Shown: positions 7,797 to 15,180 of the stretch, piece after piece
How positions within the stretch are numbered: the first letter of the stretch is position 1
How the letters are laid out: every line of letters starts with the position of its first letter
Assembly (NCBI GenBank): GCA_902574035.1
Contig: CACGMC010000003.1
Coordinates: forward strand, 157,298 to 221,297
Source: an uncultured Pelagibacteraceae bacterium
Lineage (GTDB): Bacteria; Pseudomonadota; Alphaproteobacteria; Pelagibacterales; Pelagibacteraceae
DNA: 64,000 bases
Direction: 5' to 3'
Made by a program: the position numbers and the translations under genes
The notes under the pieces: generated by a model
Databases searched by the model: none
Seen by the model: only the letters and a program-made list of their open reading frames with translations
What the model was told of the DNA's origin: nothing

Positions 7797-9650
7797 TTAA
7801 TATTTAGATTTAAAAGACAAGCCTATTCTTCTACCATCCTGATTATAGGTATCTGGCCGCTGATATTTTTCATCTGTTAGGTTAGTTATATTTAAAGATA
7901 TAGTATTTCCTAGGATTTCTTTAGAAAATGACAAATCCATAATATCCGAACTATCGACTTTAGCTAAATAAGTTCCTTTTTTCCAATCCTCGACTTTACC
8001 AATATGTCTATAATTATAGTTAAGATTAAAAGGACCAATAAAATTATTTTTTAGTGATTTGTTGAATTTAATTCCGAATTGTTTTTCAGGCCTTCGTTGT
8101 TGAGGATCACCATCTCCCTCTCTACTTTTAGAAAATACGCTTGATAATAAAATACGATGGCTTTTATTTTTTATTTCAAAATTACTTTCTAGACCTTCTT
8201 GTTTAATATCGATAATTTCGTTGTATCCATGCGTTGAGGTACCCCTGTTAAGAACATCAGAAACTTTACCTTTATAAGCAACTGTATTAAAATTTAAATT
8301 TTCGTTGATATCATAATTAACCGAAAGTTCACGTGTTAAACTTTTTTCAGGCTTTGTAGTTTTCATTGCTTTAAAACTACCACTAGGATTTACCCCATGT
8401 AAGACGTATAAATCAGGATGTCTTATGCCTGTAGACTCAGATAAACTAAAAGTAAATTTATCTATCAATTTTGTTGCATTCAATCTGTAAGTTAAACTTT
8501 CCTGACTGTATTTATGACTGTCACCTCTTAAATGCATGGAAAAAATTGTTGAATCATTTAATTTGTACCCGGAGTTTGTATAAATACCTATGTTATCTGA
8601 ATGACCTTTAGCAGAAGAACCCCAATTTCCTTTAACTTGAAAATTACCTTTATTGTAATTGTAATCACTCCCGAATCCTAAAGAAAAACTCTCTGCAATA
8701 TTTAGTTTTCTTTCAGCTTTAAGTACATACGATTTAGAATAATATTTATTTTTAACTGCGGTATCGTAGTATCGATCGTGAATATGCATGTGAGTTGTGA
8801 AAGTATCTTCAATGTTATCTTTTTTATTTTCTATACTCGTTTGAATTGCATACATTATATTATCTGCGTTTGCGTTTGCATCATCCCAGCTATCGTAACC
8901 AGTATCAGTTTTTCTTGCATAACTAGATATTTTAAATTTTAAGTTATCATTTAAAAATTTTTGAGAGTTATAACTTACAGACAAGTTTTTTGTTCCATCC
9001 AAATCTTTTTGTGAATTTTGAGCACTAACATATTCATCTTGAGAAGAACCCCCTTTAATATTATGTTGCCAACCGTTTTCTGTTATATAAGTATAATTTC
9101 CACTTATTAAATTATTTCTACTATCTGATCCACTCAGAGTTAAGGAATTTTCGTAATCAATATCCGTAATAAAATTTATTGCACCACCTATAGCCGCTGG
9201 TCCAAAAATAGCTCCACTTGCGCCCTTATAAACTTCAATTTGTTGCAAACCCTGTAAAAAATCATAACCAAAATCAAACATTGCCTTGGGTGAGCTTTGG
9301 TCGTTTATAGCAATACCATTTAATAAAACCAGCGTGTGATTAGAGTTCATGCCTCTCAAAAATACTGATGTTTTTTGTCCTCTTGGTCCATCGCTATAAA
9401 CGTCTAAACCTAAAACGTTTTCTAAAACACCTCTAACATCTTTATAGCCCGACTCATTCATTTGCTTTTTTGTAATTACGATCTTTCCAATTGTGCTTTC
9501 TGAAACTTTTGAAGTATTTGGAGCGGAGAAAATTGTAATACAGGGTATACCTTTTTCATTTTTCCATTCACACACCTCTGTCTCTTTAGCATAAGAGGAA
9601 AAGTGCATTAGAAAGATTAGAGTGCAAAATAAAACTTTCTTTTTGATCAT
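7797..9650 (-). CDS. TonB-dependent outer-membrane receptor, BtuB-like
   Basis: 617 residues from the ATG at 9650, which opens a clean signal peptide (MIKKKVLFC...SSYA). A TTG at 9671 would add seven residues in front of it. The plug domain is clear (GVLENVLGLDVYSDGPRGQK, FLRGMNSNHTLVLLNGI, YKGASGAIFGPAAIGGAINF), followed by a ~450-residue beta-barrel ending in an aromatic residue (FKSKY) as needed for outer-membrane insertion. It resembles BtuB/vitamin B12 receptors more than large siderophore receptors. Two cysteines occur just after the signal peptide. No tonB/exbBD is in the window. Confidence 0.85.
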   Translation of the reverse strand: MIKKKVLFCTLIFLMHFSSYAKETEVCEWKNEKGIPCITIFSAPNTSKVSESTIGKIVITKKQMNESGYKDVRGVLENVLGLDVYSDGPRGQKTSVFLRGMNSNHTLVLLNGIAINDQSSPKAMFDFGYDFLQGLQQIEVYKGASGAIFGPAAIGGAINFITDIDYENSLTLSGSDSRNNLISGNYTYITENGWQHNIKGGSSQDEYVSAQNSQKDLDGTKNLSVSYNSQKFLNDNLKFKISSYARKTDTGYDSWDDANANADNIMYAIQTSIENKKDNIEDTFTTHMHIHDRYYDTAVKNKYYSKSYVLKAERKLNIAESFSLGFGSDYNYNKGNFQVKGNWGSSAKGHSDNIGIYTNSGYKLNDSTIFSMHLRGDSHKYSQESLTYRLNATKLIDKFTFSLSESTGIRHPDLYVLHGVNPSGSFKAMKTTKPEKSLTRELSVNYDINENLNFNTVAYKGKVSDVLNRGTSTHGYNEIIDIKQEGLESNFEIKNKSHRILLSSVFSKSREGDGDPQQRRPEKQFGIKFNKSLKNNFIGPFNLNYNYRHIGKVEDWKKGTYLAKVDSSDIMDLSFSKEILGNTISLNITNLTDEKYQRPDTYNQDGRRIGLSFKSKY

Positions 9651-9673
9651 TTTTAAATAAGAATAAAGCAATT

Positions 9674-10303
9674 CTATAAAGGTTCAATAAGTTTTTCAAA
9701 GTTATTTTTAGGATTATTTACTTCTAGACTTATTCGGTGGTATGAAAGATTTGGTGGTTTGATAGAATTTAAAACGTCAACGGCATCGTTTTTTACATTA
9801 AGAAAATCATTTATTTTCGATTTACCTATTATCAGTGGTTGGCGATGATGAATTTTAGAATTTTCTTTTGTTGCCTCTCTCGTGATGATACTAAACTCAT
9901 TATTTTCGAAAATTCCAGCAAAATACATTATTTCATTATTTATTTTATTCTTAAAACAATATGGAACTTTTTTATTTTCTTCAGATCTAGACCACTCGTA
10001 AAAATAATTACAAGGTACTAACAAACGATTTTTTGAAATTAATCTTTTAAAATATGGTTTAACCAAACTTTCTAATCTTGTATTAAAAAGGCGTTTAAAA
10101 CCTTCTTTGTCTTTTGCCCAGCTGGGTAGAATACTCCAATGACCAAGTTCTAAAGCCCGTCCATTACTATATTTTTTTATGACGGCCGCTTCTTGGCCAG
10201 GACTTATATTGAAATTTTCTATGTTTTCTACTTTTCCAATAAACGTTTTGGCTATATCCGATGTAGATTTAATTATGTTAGTTTGAGCAAACCTTCCACA
10301 CAT
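9674..10303 (-). CDS. SOS response-associated peptidase family protein (YedK/HMCES-like)
   Basis: 209 residues. It starts MCGRF, and Cys2 becomes the catalytic N-terminal residue after removal of Met1. Further family motifs are NISPGQ, LGHWSILPSWAKD, FNTRLES, NRLLVPCNYFYEW and HHRQPLI. YedK/HMCES proteins form a covalent thiazolidine bond with abasic sites in single-stranded DNA and protect them. No LexA box could be identified upstream. It sits within the accessory leftward run, 7 bp downstream of a membrane-protein gene. Confidence 0.9.
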   Translation of the reverse strand: MCGRFAQTNIIKSTSDIAKTFIGKVENIENFNISPGQEAAVIKKYSNGRALELGHWSILPSWAKDKEGFKRLFNTRLESLVKPYFKRLISKNRLLVPCNYFYEWSRSEENKKVPYCFKNKINNEIMYFAGIFENNEFSIITREATKENSKIHHRQPLIIGKSKINDFLNVKNDAVDVLNSIKPPNLSYHRISLEVNNPKNNFEKLIEPL

Positions 10304-10310
10304 TAAGATT

Positions 10311-10757
10311 TTATTTTACAAATTCTTTTATTCTCTCCAAAGTAGATTTGGCCGGACCGTCGTATTCTATTGAATATGAATTAGTTCTTGTAAGAACATC
10401 AATACCTTTAGTGAATATGAAGATAAAAAATATTATAAAAAAGACAACAAATATTTTGGCTGGATTATAATTTCCTGTTTCAAAAACACTTTTCTTTTCA
10501 ATATTTGCTTTGTGAAAAAATTTAAAAGTAATATAAACAGCAATTATCAAACCGATATGTGCCAAAACAACACCAGCCCATCCCCAAATGAAACTTGTTA
10601 AACTAAATACGTATAAACTAAAAACTGTTGACCAAATAAAAGATAATACAATTAAAATTTGAAGTCTTACAGATTTTGGTAATGACCTTAAATCATTTTT
10701 GCTATCATCAAACATTATGTTTGCAGTTTCAACCATCCAGTTTTTTAAACTTTCCAT
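10311..10757 (-). CDS. Membrane protein of unknown function, 148 aa
   Basis: I do not recognise a family. An amphipathic N-terminus of ~45 residues is followed by three hydrophobic segments (about residues 32-55, 58-80 and 102-121) and a short charged C-terminus. No signal peptide or catalytic motif is visible. It precedes the SRAP gene by 7 bp and probably shares its transcript. Its role is unknown. Confidence 0.6.
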   Translation of the reverse strand: MESLKNWMVETANIMFDDSKNDLRSLPKSVRLQILIVLSFIWSTVFSLYVFSLTSFIWGWAGVVLAHIGLIIAVYITFKFFHKANIEKKSVFETGNYNPAKIFVVFFIIFFIFIFTKGIDVLTRTNSYSIEYDGPAKSTLERIKEFVK

Positions 10758-10793
10758 AATTGACTTATATACTTTTTATTTAAAAATTTAAAT

Positions 10794-11369
10794 TTATAAT
10801 TTTCTTGCTAAATTTCTTACTCTAGCCATATGCTTTTCAAACTTTTCCTGCGACATTCCAGGTAAAACTTCATAAAATCTAATATAACTTGTTTTCATTC
10901 CTCCAAGCTTTAAAACACCAGCTTTTATTCTTCTAAATGGAATATTTTGAAACCATGTTTGTATAGAAAACCAATTACCTCCATATGTCATTGACATAAT
11001 AGCTCTTTTATTCTTCATGGCTCCCGCAACTGGGTATCCCCAATTACCAACTAACCTTTTAAAAGAAAAAAACCATTTTGGCGCAAGAACGAGATCAATC
11101 CAATTTTCCAATATAGCTGTAGCTCTTAAATTATAACAAGGAGAGATCATAAAAAGTACATCACTTTGTTCTAATCTTTTTCTATAATTTAAAATTTGCT
11201 CACTGGGTTCAGATCCGTCGTAAAAAGGAATTGGTTTTTCTGCATGCAAATTTATTAGATCAATTTCGTGACCTAACTTTTTTGCCTCTGAACAAAAAGC
11301 ATCTCTTATTTCTTTATTAAAACTTTTGTCTAAGTTGTGATGTCCATAAACAACAAATATTTTACTCAT
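10794..11369 (-). CDS. NAD(P)H-dependent flavodoxin-fold oxidoreductase
   Basis: 191 residues of the flavodoxin_2 (NQO1/KefF/MdaB-like) fold. Diagnostic stretches are VVYGHHNLDKSFNKEI (FMN/FAD phosphate loop), SDVLFMISPCYNLRATAIL and the ENWIDLVLAPKWFF segment, followed by GYPVAGAMKNKRAIMSMTYGG. Family members reduce quinones or similar compounds by two electrons in the cytoplasm. No potassium channel partner is encoded nearby, so a KefF role is unlikely. Confidence 0.8.
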   Translation of the reverse strand: MSKIFVVYGHHNLDKSFNKEIRDAFCSEAKKLGHEIDLINLHAEKPIPFYDGSEPSEQILNYRKRLEQSDVLFMISPCYNLRATAILENWIDLVLAPKWFFSFKRLVGNWGYPVAGAMKNKRAIMSMTYGGNWFSIQTWFQNIPFRRIKAGVLKLGGMKTSYIRFYEVLPGMSQEKFEKHMARVRNLARKL

Positions 11370-11381
11370 ATAAAATTTTCT

Positions 11382-11597
11382 CTACCTTTTAAAATAATTA
11401 ATTATTTCCTGTATCCTAATAAATTTTACACCAAAGACAAATCCTAAACCAACACCATACCAAACAGCTCCAGCTAAACCATATCCATCATTACTGATAT
11501 CAACCTCATAATAAGTTTGAATTTTCCTTACAAAATAATAGAAAATTAAAGAGCCAATTATTCCATTTATAAAAAAAAATTTATTTATCTTCTTCAT
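11382..11597 (-). CDS. Small membrane protein, 71 aa
   Basis: I start this gene at the ATG at 11597 (MKKINKFFF), not the in-frame start at 11636, because this ATG overlaps the end of the upstream 52-aa gene by 17 bases, as in translational coupling, and gives a normal membrane-protein N-terminus. There are two hydrophobic segments (about residues 6-22 and 38-58) separated by a polar loop. No family is recognised. It is 12 bp upstream of the flavodoxin-fold gene. Confidence 0.5.
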   Translation of the reverse strand: MKKINKFFFINGIIGSLIFYYFVRKIQTYYEVDISNDGYGLAGAVWYGVGLGFVFGVKFIRIQEIINYFKR

Positions 11598-11739
11598 TTT
11601 CAACTTTATCCTTCCAAAAAAATATTCCAGTTCCACCGCCTATAAGAATAGCTGACACAATCCAAGCCGATTCGTGTTTCACAAACACGGTAATCACACC
11701 TGCTAGTACTAAAAGTATACCTAAATGTCTATTTTTCAT
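11581..11739 (-). CDS. Very small membrane protein, 52 aa
   Basis: A 52-codon frame starting MKNRHLGILL with two short hydrophobic stretches (residues 6-20 and 26-42) joined by KHESA, and an acidic tail (KVENEEDK). The last 17 bases contain the start of the next gene, which supports its being real. It would be the first gene of the leftward run that ends with the TauD-like dioxygenase. Function is unknown. Confidence 0.5.
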   Translation of the reverse strand: MKNRHLGILLVLAGVITVFVKHESAWIVSAILIGGGTGIFFWKDKVENEEDK

Positions 11740-11752
11740 TATTTATCCTATA

Positions 11753-11782
11753 TTGACATGTATTAAGGTTATACAATAGAAT
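11753..11782 (+). promoter_or_regulatory. Candidate sigma-70-type promoter for the 63-aa protein gene
   Basis: A perfect TTGACA (11753-11758) and TAGAAT (11777-11782) are separated by 18 bp. Transcription would start near 11790, giving a ~70-base leader with two small hairpins and a good ribosome site (AAGGAGA). Confidence 0.5.
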
Positions 11783-11789
11783 TAATTCA

Positions 11790-11826
11790 CCATCCACATG
11801 GTCAGAAAGTGGCTCATCTACATGAG
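11790..11826 (+). repeat. Two tandem mini-hairpins in the leader of the 63-aa protein gene
   Basis: CCAT-CCAC-ATGG (11790-11801) and CTCAT-CTAC-ATGAG (11813-11826) form consecutive stem-loops with similar four-base loops. Both share the core CATCYACATG. They lie between the candidate promoter and the ribosome site of the 63-aa gene. Confidence 0.45.
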
Positions 11827-11862
11827 TTAAAAGTAGGTTGAATAAACTAACAAGGAGATTGT

Positions 11863-12054
11863 ATGGATAGACATACAAAATTGTTAAAAGAATTCAGCCG
11901 AAGTAAAACACAGGCTGAACTCTTAAATAAACTAGGTAAATCCAGAAAAGCCATTAACACTGGTAACTCAGGAACTTTTGGCTACAGGTTAAAAGAAGGA
12001 ACCAATGCTGGAAAAGTTATTAAACATTTAAAAAAGACTTCAGATAATATTTAA
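11863..12054 (+). CDS. Small basic protein of unknown function, 63 aa
   Basis: 63 residues, basic and polar, with no membrane segment or signal peptide. The sequence (MDRHTKLLKEF...FGYRLKEGTNAGKVIKHLKK) suggests a small soluble, perhaps nucleic-acid-binding, protein, but no family is recognised. It has a strong ribosome site (AAGGAGA, 7 bases before the ATG), a good candidate promoter upstream and a hairpin immediately downstream, so it looks like a well-expressed single-gene unit. Confidence 0.6.
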   Translation: MDRHTKLLKEFSRSKTQAELLNKLGKSRKAINTGNSGTFGYRLKEGTNAGKVIKHLKKTSDNI

Positions 12055-12060
12055 CTCTTG

Positions 12061-12084
12061 TAGGGGTAGTTAGATCTACCCCTA
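12061..12084 (+). terminator. Stem-loop after the 63-aa gene
   Basis: A 9 bp stem (TAGGGGTAG / CTACCCCTA) encloses a 6-base loop, starting 7 bases after the stop codon. An AT-rich stretch follows but no clean U-tract, so it may terminate transcription or stabilise the 3' end. Confidence 0.6.
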
Positions 12085-12145
12085 TAAATAATATTAATCT
12101 TTTTAAATTTTCATATTATTTATCAACAATCCAAAATATAATGAC

Positions 12146-12173
12146 TTGAAAATTTTTTTATAATCTTTATAAC
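12146..12173 (+). promoter_or_regulatory. Candidate promoter for the leader ORF-rmuC-sbcB unit
   Basis: TTGAAA (12146-12151), a 16 bp spacer and TATAAC (12168-12173). A second TATAAT is at 12180-12185. This lies 40-70 bases ahead of the 38-codon frame that overlaps rmuC. Confidence 0.35.
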
Positions 12174-12214
12174 CATGATTATAATAGTTTGTTGAAACCC
12201 AACAAGGAGGCTAT

Positions 12215-12331
12215 ATGAACAAATTATCAAACTTTTATTTTCTTACCCAAAAATTAATATTTAAAAACAATTTTTTCACGACTAAAGAGGATAATGAATT
12301 TGTGAGGTATATTAAATCATGGATACGTTAA
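12215..12331 (+). CDS. 38-codon leader ORF overlapping rmuC
   Basis: A 38-codon frame begins at ATG 12215, with the consensus ribosome site AAGGAGG 5 bases upstream, the best in this region. It ends at 12331 and overlaps the rmuC start codon (12319) by 13 bases, whereas rmuC itself has no good ribosome site. The peptide (MNKLSNFYFLTQKL...IKSWIR) matches no family I know. It most likely delivers ribosomes to rmuC by coupling; a functional small protein is also possible. Confidence 0.45.
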   Translation: MNKLSNFYFLTQKLIFKNNFFTTKEDNEFVRYIKSWIR

Positions 12332-13365
12332 TTATAATTCTTGTTTCACTTTTAGTGATTATTAATCTTGGCGCAGTTATTTTTTTGGTCAAAAATAAAT
12401 CTGAAAAACCATTAAATCCTGAGCAGACTTTTAAAGATGAATTTAATTCTTTCAAAGAAACTTTTGGAAAATCTTTTGGATCAATGAGCAAAGAGATCGC
12501 AAAAGATATGACTGGAGCTCTCACCAAAGTTGATGAAAAAGTCTCTGTTTTTAACCAACAAGTCAGCGAATTAAATAAAAGCCAAGATAATTTTAGTAAA
12601 ATTTTAAGTGGAGTAAAATCATATGGAACATTAGCAGAATTTGGATTGGGCTCTCTTCTTAAGGATTTGCTACCAGCATCTCAATTTATTTCTAATATGA
12701 AAATGAAAGATGACACATCCGAAACTGTTGAATTTGCAATTAAACTTCAAGATGTTCTACTACCTATTGACAGCCACTGGCCAGTTGAAAAATATAAAGC
12801 GATCGATGACGCTTATAACGCAAACGATAAAGAAGCTCAGGCAGAAGCTAGAAAAGAGTTGGCAGCTGCTTTTAGATTAAAAGCTAAAGCGGTTAATGCT
12901 AAATATATATCTCCACCCAAAAGCACTGATTTTGCAATTATTTATGTGCCTACTGAGGGATTGTTTTCTGAACTTTCAAGTTATAGAGATCCTAAAACAA
13001 AAGAATTGTTATTGCATGAACTAAGAACAAAGTACAAAGTTACAGTTTCAGGACCCAACACTTTATCTGCTTTGCTGCAATCATACCTCTTAGGTTTCCA
13101 AACACTTAAAGTACAACAACATGCTACCCAGATATATAATGATTTGAGAAACATAAGTTCAAGATTTGAAAAACATTTTGACGGAATAAAAGAATTAAGA
13201 AAAAAATTAGAACAAGCGATTGCAGCAACAGATGGATTTGGTAGAGATGCAAGATCAATTATGAATAGTTTAAATTCTATTAAAAATCCAGACGATGACG
13301 ATGATACAGATCCACCTGATACTCCATCAGCAGCGTATGGAGTTCGACAAGCAGTAAACAATTAA
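12319..13365 (+). CDS. rmuC: RmuC-family DNA recombination protein
   Basis: 348 residues. An N-terminal membrane anchor (residues 4-23) is followed by a ~70-residue coiled coil and the RmuC nuclease-like domain, with landmarks YGTLAEFGLGSLLKDLLPASQF, DVLLPIDSHWPVEKY, IYVPTEGLFSEL and GPNTLSALLQSYLLGFQTL. RmuC limits DNA inversions and rearrangements in E. coli and resembles restriction-type endonucleases. The C-terminus is an acidic, Pro-rich tail (PDDDDDTDPPDTP). It shares its transcript with the exonuclease gene 8 bp downstream, suggesting a joint repair or recombination role. Confidence 0.85.
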   Translation: MDTLIIILVSLLVIINLGAVIFLVKNKSEKPLNPEQTFKDEFNSFKETFGKSFGSMSKEIAKDMTGALTKVDEKVSVFNQQVSELNKSQDNFSKILSGVKSYGTLAEFGLGSLLKDLLPASQFISNMKMKDDTSETVEFAIKLQDVLLPIDSHWPVEKYKAIDDAYNANDKEAQAEARKELAAAFRLKAKAVNAKYISPPKSTDFAIIYVPTEGLFSELSSYRDPKTKELLLHELRTKYKVTVSGPNTLSALLQSYLLGFQTLKVQQHATQIYNDLRNISSRFEKHFDGIKELRKKLEQAIAATDGFGRDARSIMNSLNSIKNPDDDDDTDPPDTPSAAYGVRQAVNN

Positions 13366-13373
13366 ATTTTATA

Positions 13374-14795
13374 ATGTCAAATTTTGTCTTCTATGATTTT
13401 GAGACCAGTTCATCTAATAAACACTGGGGCCAAATAATTCAAATTGGAGCTATTTTAACAAATGATAATTTAGATGAACTAGATCGTTTTGATGCTAGAT
13501 GTCGATTAAGTCCTGGAATAATTCCAGAAGCGATGGCTCTTATCGTTAACAAAACATCCCCCGCGATGTTAAAGAAATCAAATCTTTCTCACTATGAAAT
13601 GATTAGACAATTTGTTGAGACTTTAAAAAAATGGGGAAAAGCAACCTATATAGGATTCAATAGCATTGAATTTGATGAGGAATTTTTAAGAAGTACTCTT
13701 TTTCAAACTCTTGAGTATCCTTATATTACAAGTACAAACGGCAATACAAGAGGAGACGTATTAAGTTTGGCAAGAGCAGCTAACCTCTATTATCCGAATA
13801 CACTTAAAAATTCTAAAAATGAAAAAGGAAACGACGTTTATAAGTTAGACCAAATGGCACCACTTAATGGAATTGATCACGGTGACGCTCACAGTGCAAT
13901 TGGTGATGTTATTGCAACTTTGGGTATAGCTAAGCTGATAGCTAAAAAAGCACCCAATGTATGGAAAGCAAGTTTAATGACATTAGATAAAAATCAAACT
14001 TTAGAGCTTATCAGAAAAGAAACTTATTTTTGTACCAATGAATATTTTTACGGTAAAAGCAGACCATATGTTCAAACATTTGTTTGTCAACATCCACAAT
14101 ACCAGTGGCCATTATGTTTTGATTTAAGACACGATCCGAATATATATTTAAAAATGCCAATTCAGGAACTAACAACTGTTATGAAAAAACAACCGAAATT
14201 CATTAGGACAATTAGACATAATAAACACCCAGTAATTATGAATCCGCAGTATGGAGTAAAATTTGATGAATATAAAATTATTGGCTCTTCAAAACTTCTA
14301 GAAAGAGCAAAACTAATTAAAGGAAACAATGAATTCGCAGAAAAAATTTCAACAATAAAACGTTTAGAGTCCGAGGAAAAAGAACAATCTAAATCACAAG
14401 AAGATTTATACGAGGAAGAAAGTATTTACACAAAATTTACGACTACAGAAGATAATAAAATAATGCCAGAGTTTCATAGTGTAAATTGGGATAAAAAATT
14501 ATCAATAATATCAAAATTTAAGGACGAGAGACTAAAGTATTTCGGTAAAAAACTTTTATATATGGAAAAACCAGAATTATTATCAAAAGAGGATTATAAT
14601 TTAATTCACAAAGATACAGCTAAGAAATTACTTAGCACTAACAATGAAAAGTGGAATACAATTCCACGAACTTATGCTGAAATTGACACATTACGTGCAA
14701 AATTTGAGAAAGAAAATTATCAAGATAAATTAGTCATTTTGGATGAAATTAACGCATACGTTGAAGAGTTAGAAAAAACATATTCAAAAGTTTAG
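13374..14795 (+). CDS. sbcB: Exodeoxyribonuclease I
   Basis: 473 residues, typical of exonuclease I. The DEDDh motifs are present: DFET at residues 8-11, GFNSIEFDEEFLR, and HGDAHSAIGDVIAT with the catalytic His and Asp. The SH3-like and C-terminal helical domains follow. The enzyme digests single-stranded DNA 3' to 5' in mismatch repair and recombination. It lies directly behind rmuC. SAR11 genomes are reduced, so retention of this pair suggests a useful role in DNA maintenance. Confidence 0.9.
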   Translation: MSNFVFYDFETSSSNKHWGQIIQIGAILTNDNLDELDRFDARCRLSPGIIPEAMALIVNKTSPAMLKKSNLSHYEMIRQFVETLKKWGKATYIGFNSIEFDEEFLRSTLFQTLEYPYITSTNGNTRGDVLSLARAANLYYPNTLKNSKNEKGNDVYKLDQMAPLNGIDHGDAHSAIGDVIATLGIAKLIAKKAPNVWKASLMTLDKNQTLELIRKETYFCTNEYFYGKSRPYVQTFVCQHPQYQWPLCFDLRHDPNIYLKMPIQELTTVMKKQPKFIRTIRHNKHPVIMNPQYGVKFDEYKIIGSSKLLERAKLIKGNNEFAEKISTIKRLESEEKEQSKSQEDLYEEESIYTKFTTTEDNKIMPEFHSVNWDKKLSIISKFKDERLKYFGKKLLYMEKPELLSKEDYNLIHKDTAKKLLSTNNEKWNTIPRTYAEIDTLRAKFEKENYQDKLVILDEINAYVEELEKTYSKV

Positions 14796-14829
14796 TTGAC
14801 TTTAAAAAAAAAATAACTATTTAAACTTT

Positions 14830-15180
14830 ATGGCTGAATTAATAAAAATTACTGATAACAACTACGAAAAAGAAATTCATCAAAGTAATGATATCTGGTG
14901 TGTAACATTTAGCGCACTTTCTTTTTGTCAGCCTTGTAAAATGCTTCATCCTGTGATCGAGTCAATTGCCAAAAATAACAAAGTTCCAGGCGTCAAATTT
15001 GGTGTTGTTGCAACGGAAGATACCGGTCTAAATTTTTCAACTATGATGAATGTGAGAGGTGTGCCAACATCTCATGTCATGAAAGGTAATAAGATTTTAG
15101 GCACAAAAGTTGGCTTCGTTGAGGAGTCCAAATTTATTGAATTCGTAAAAACTACTGTAGAAGAAAGTAACAAGAGCTAG
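14830..15180 (+). CDS. Thioredoxin-family protein with CQPC active site
   Basis: 116 residues with a thioredoxin fold. The redox motif is SFCQPCKML (Cys33 and Cys36) rather than WCGPC, and the cis-Pro loop is VRGVPTSHVMKG. There is no signal peptide, so it is cytoplasmic. The aromatic residue normally before the first Cys is Phe here. The altered CxxC dipeptide probably shifts the redox potential, so it may not be the main thioredoxin. It overlaps the end of the convergent folC by 4 bp. Confidence 0.8.
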   Translation: MAELIKITDNNYEKEIHQSNDIWCVTFSALSFCQPCKMLHPVIESIAKNNKVPGVKFGVVATEDTGLNFSTMMNVRGVPTSHVMKGNKILGTKVGFVEESKFIEFVKTTVEESNKS

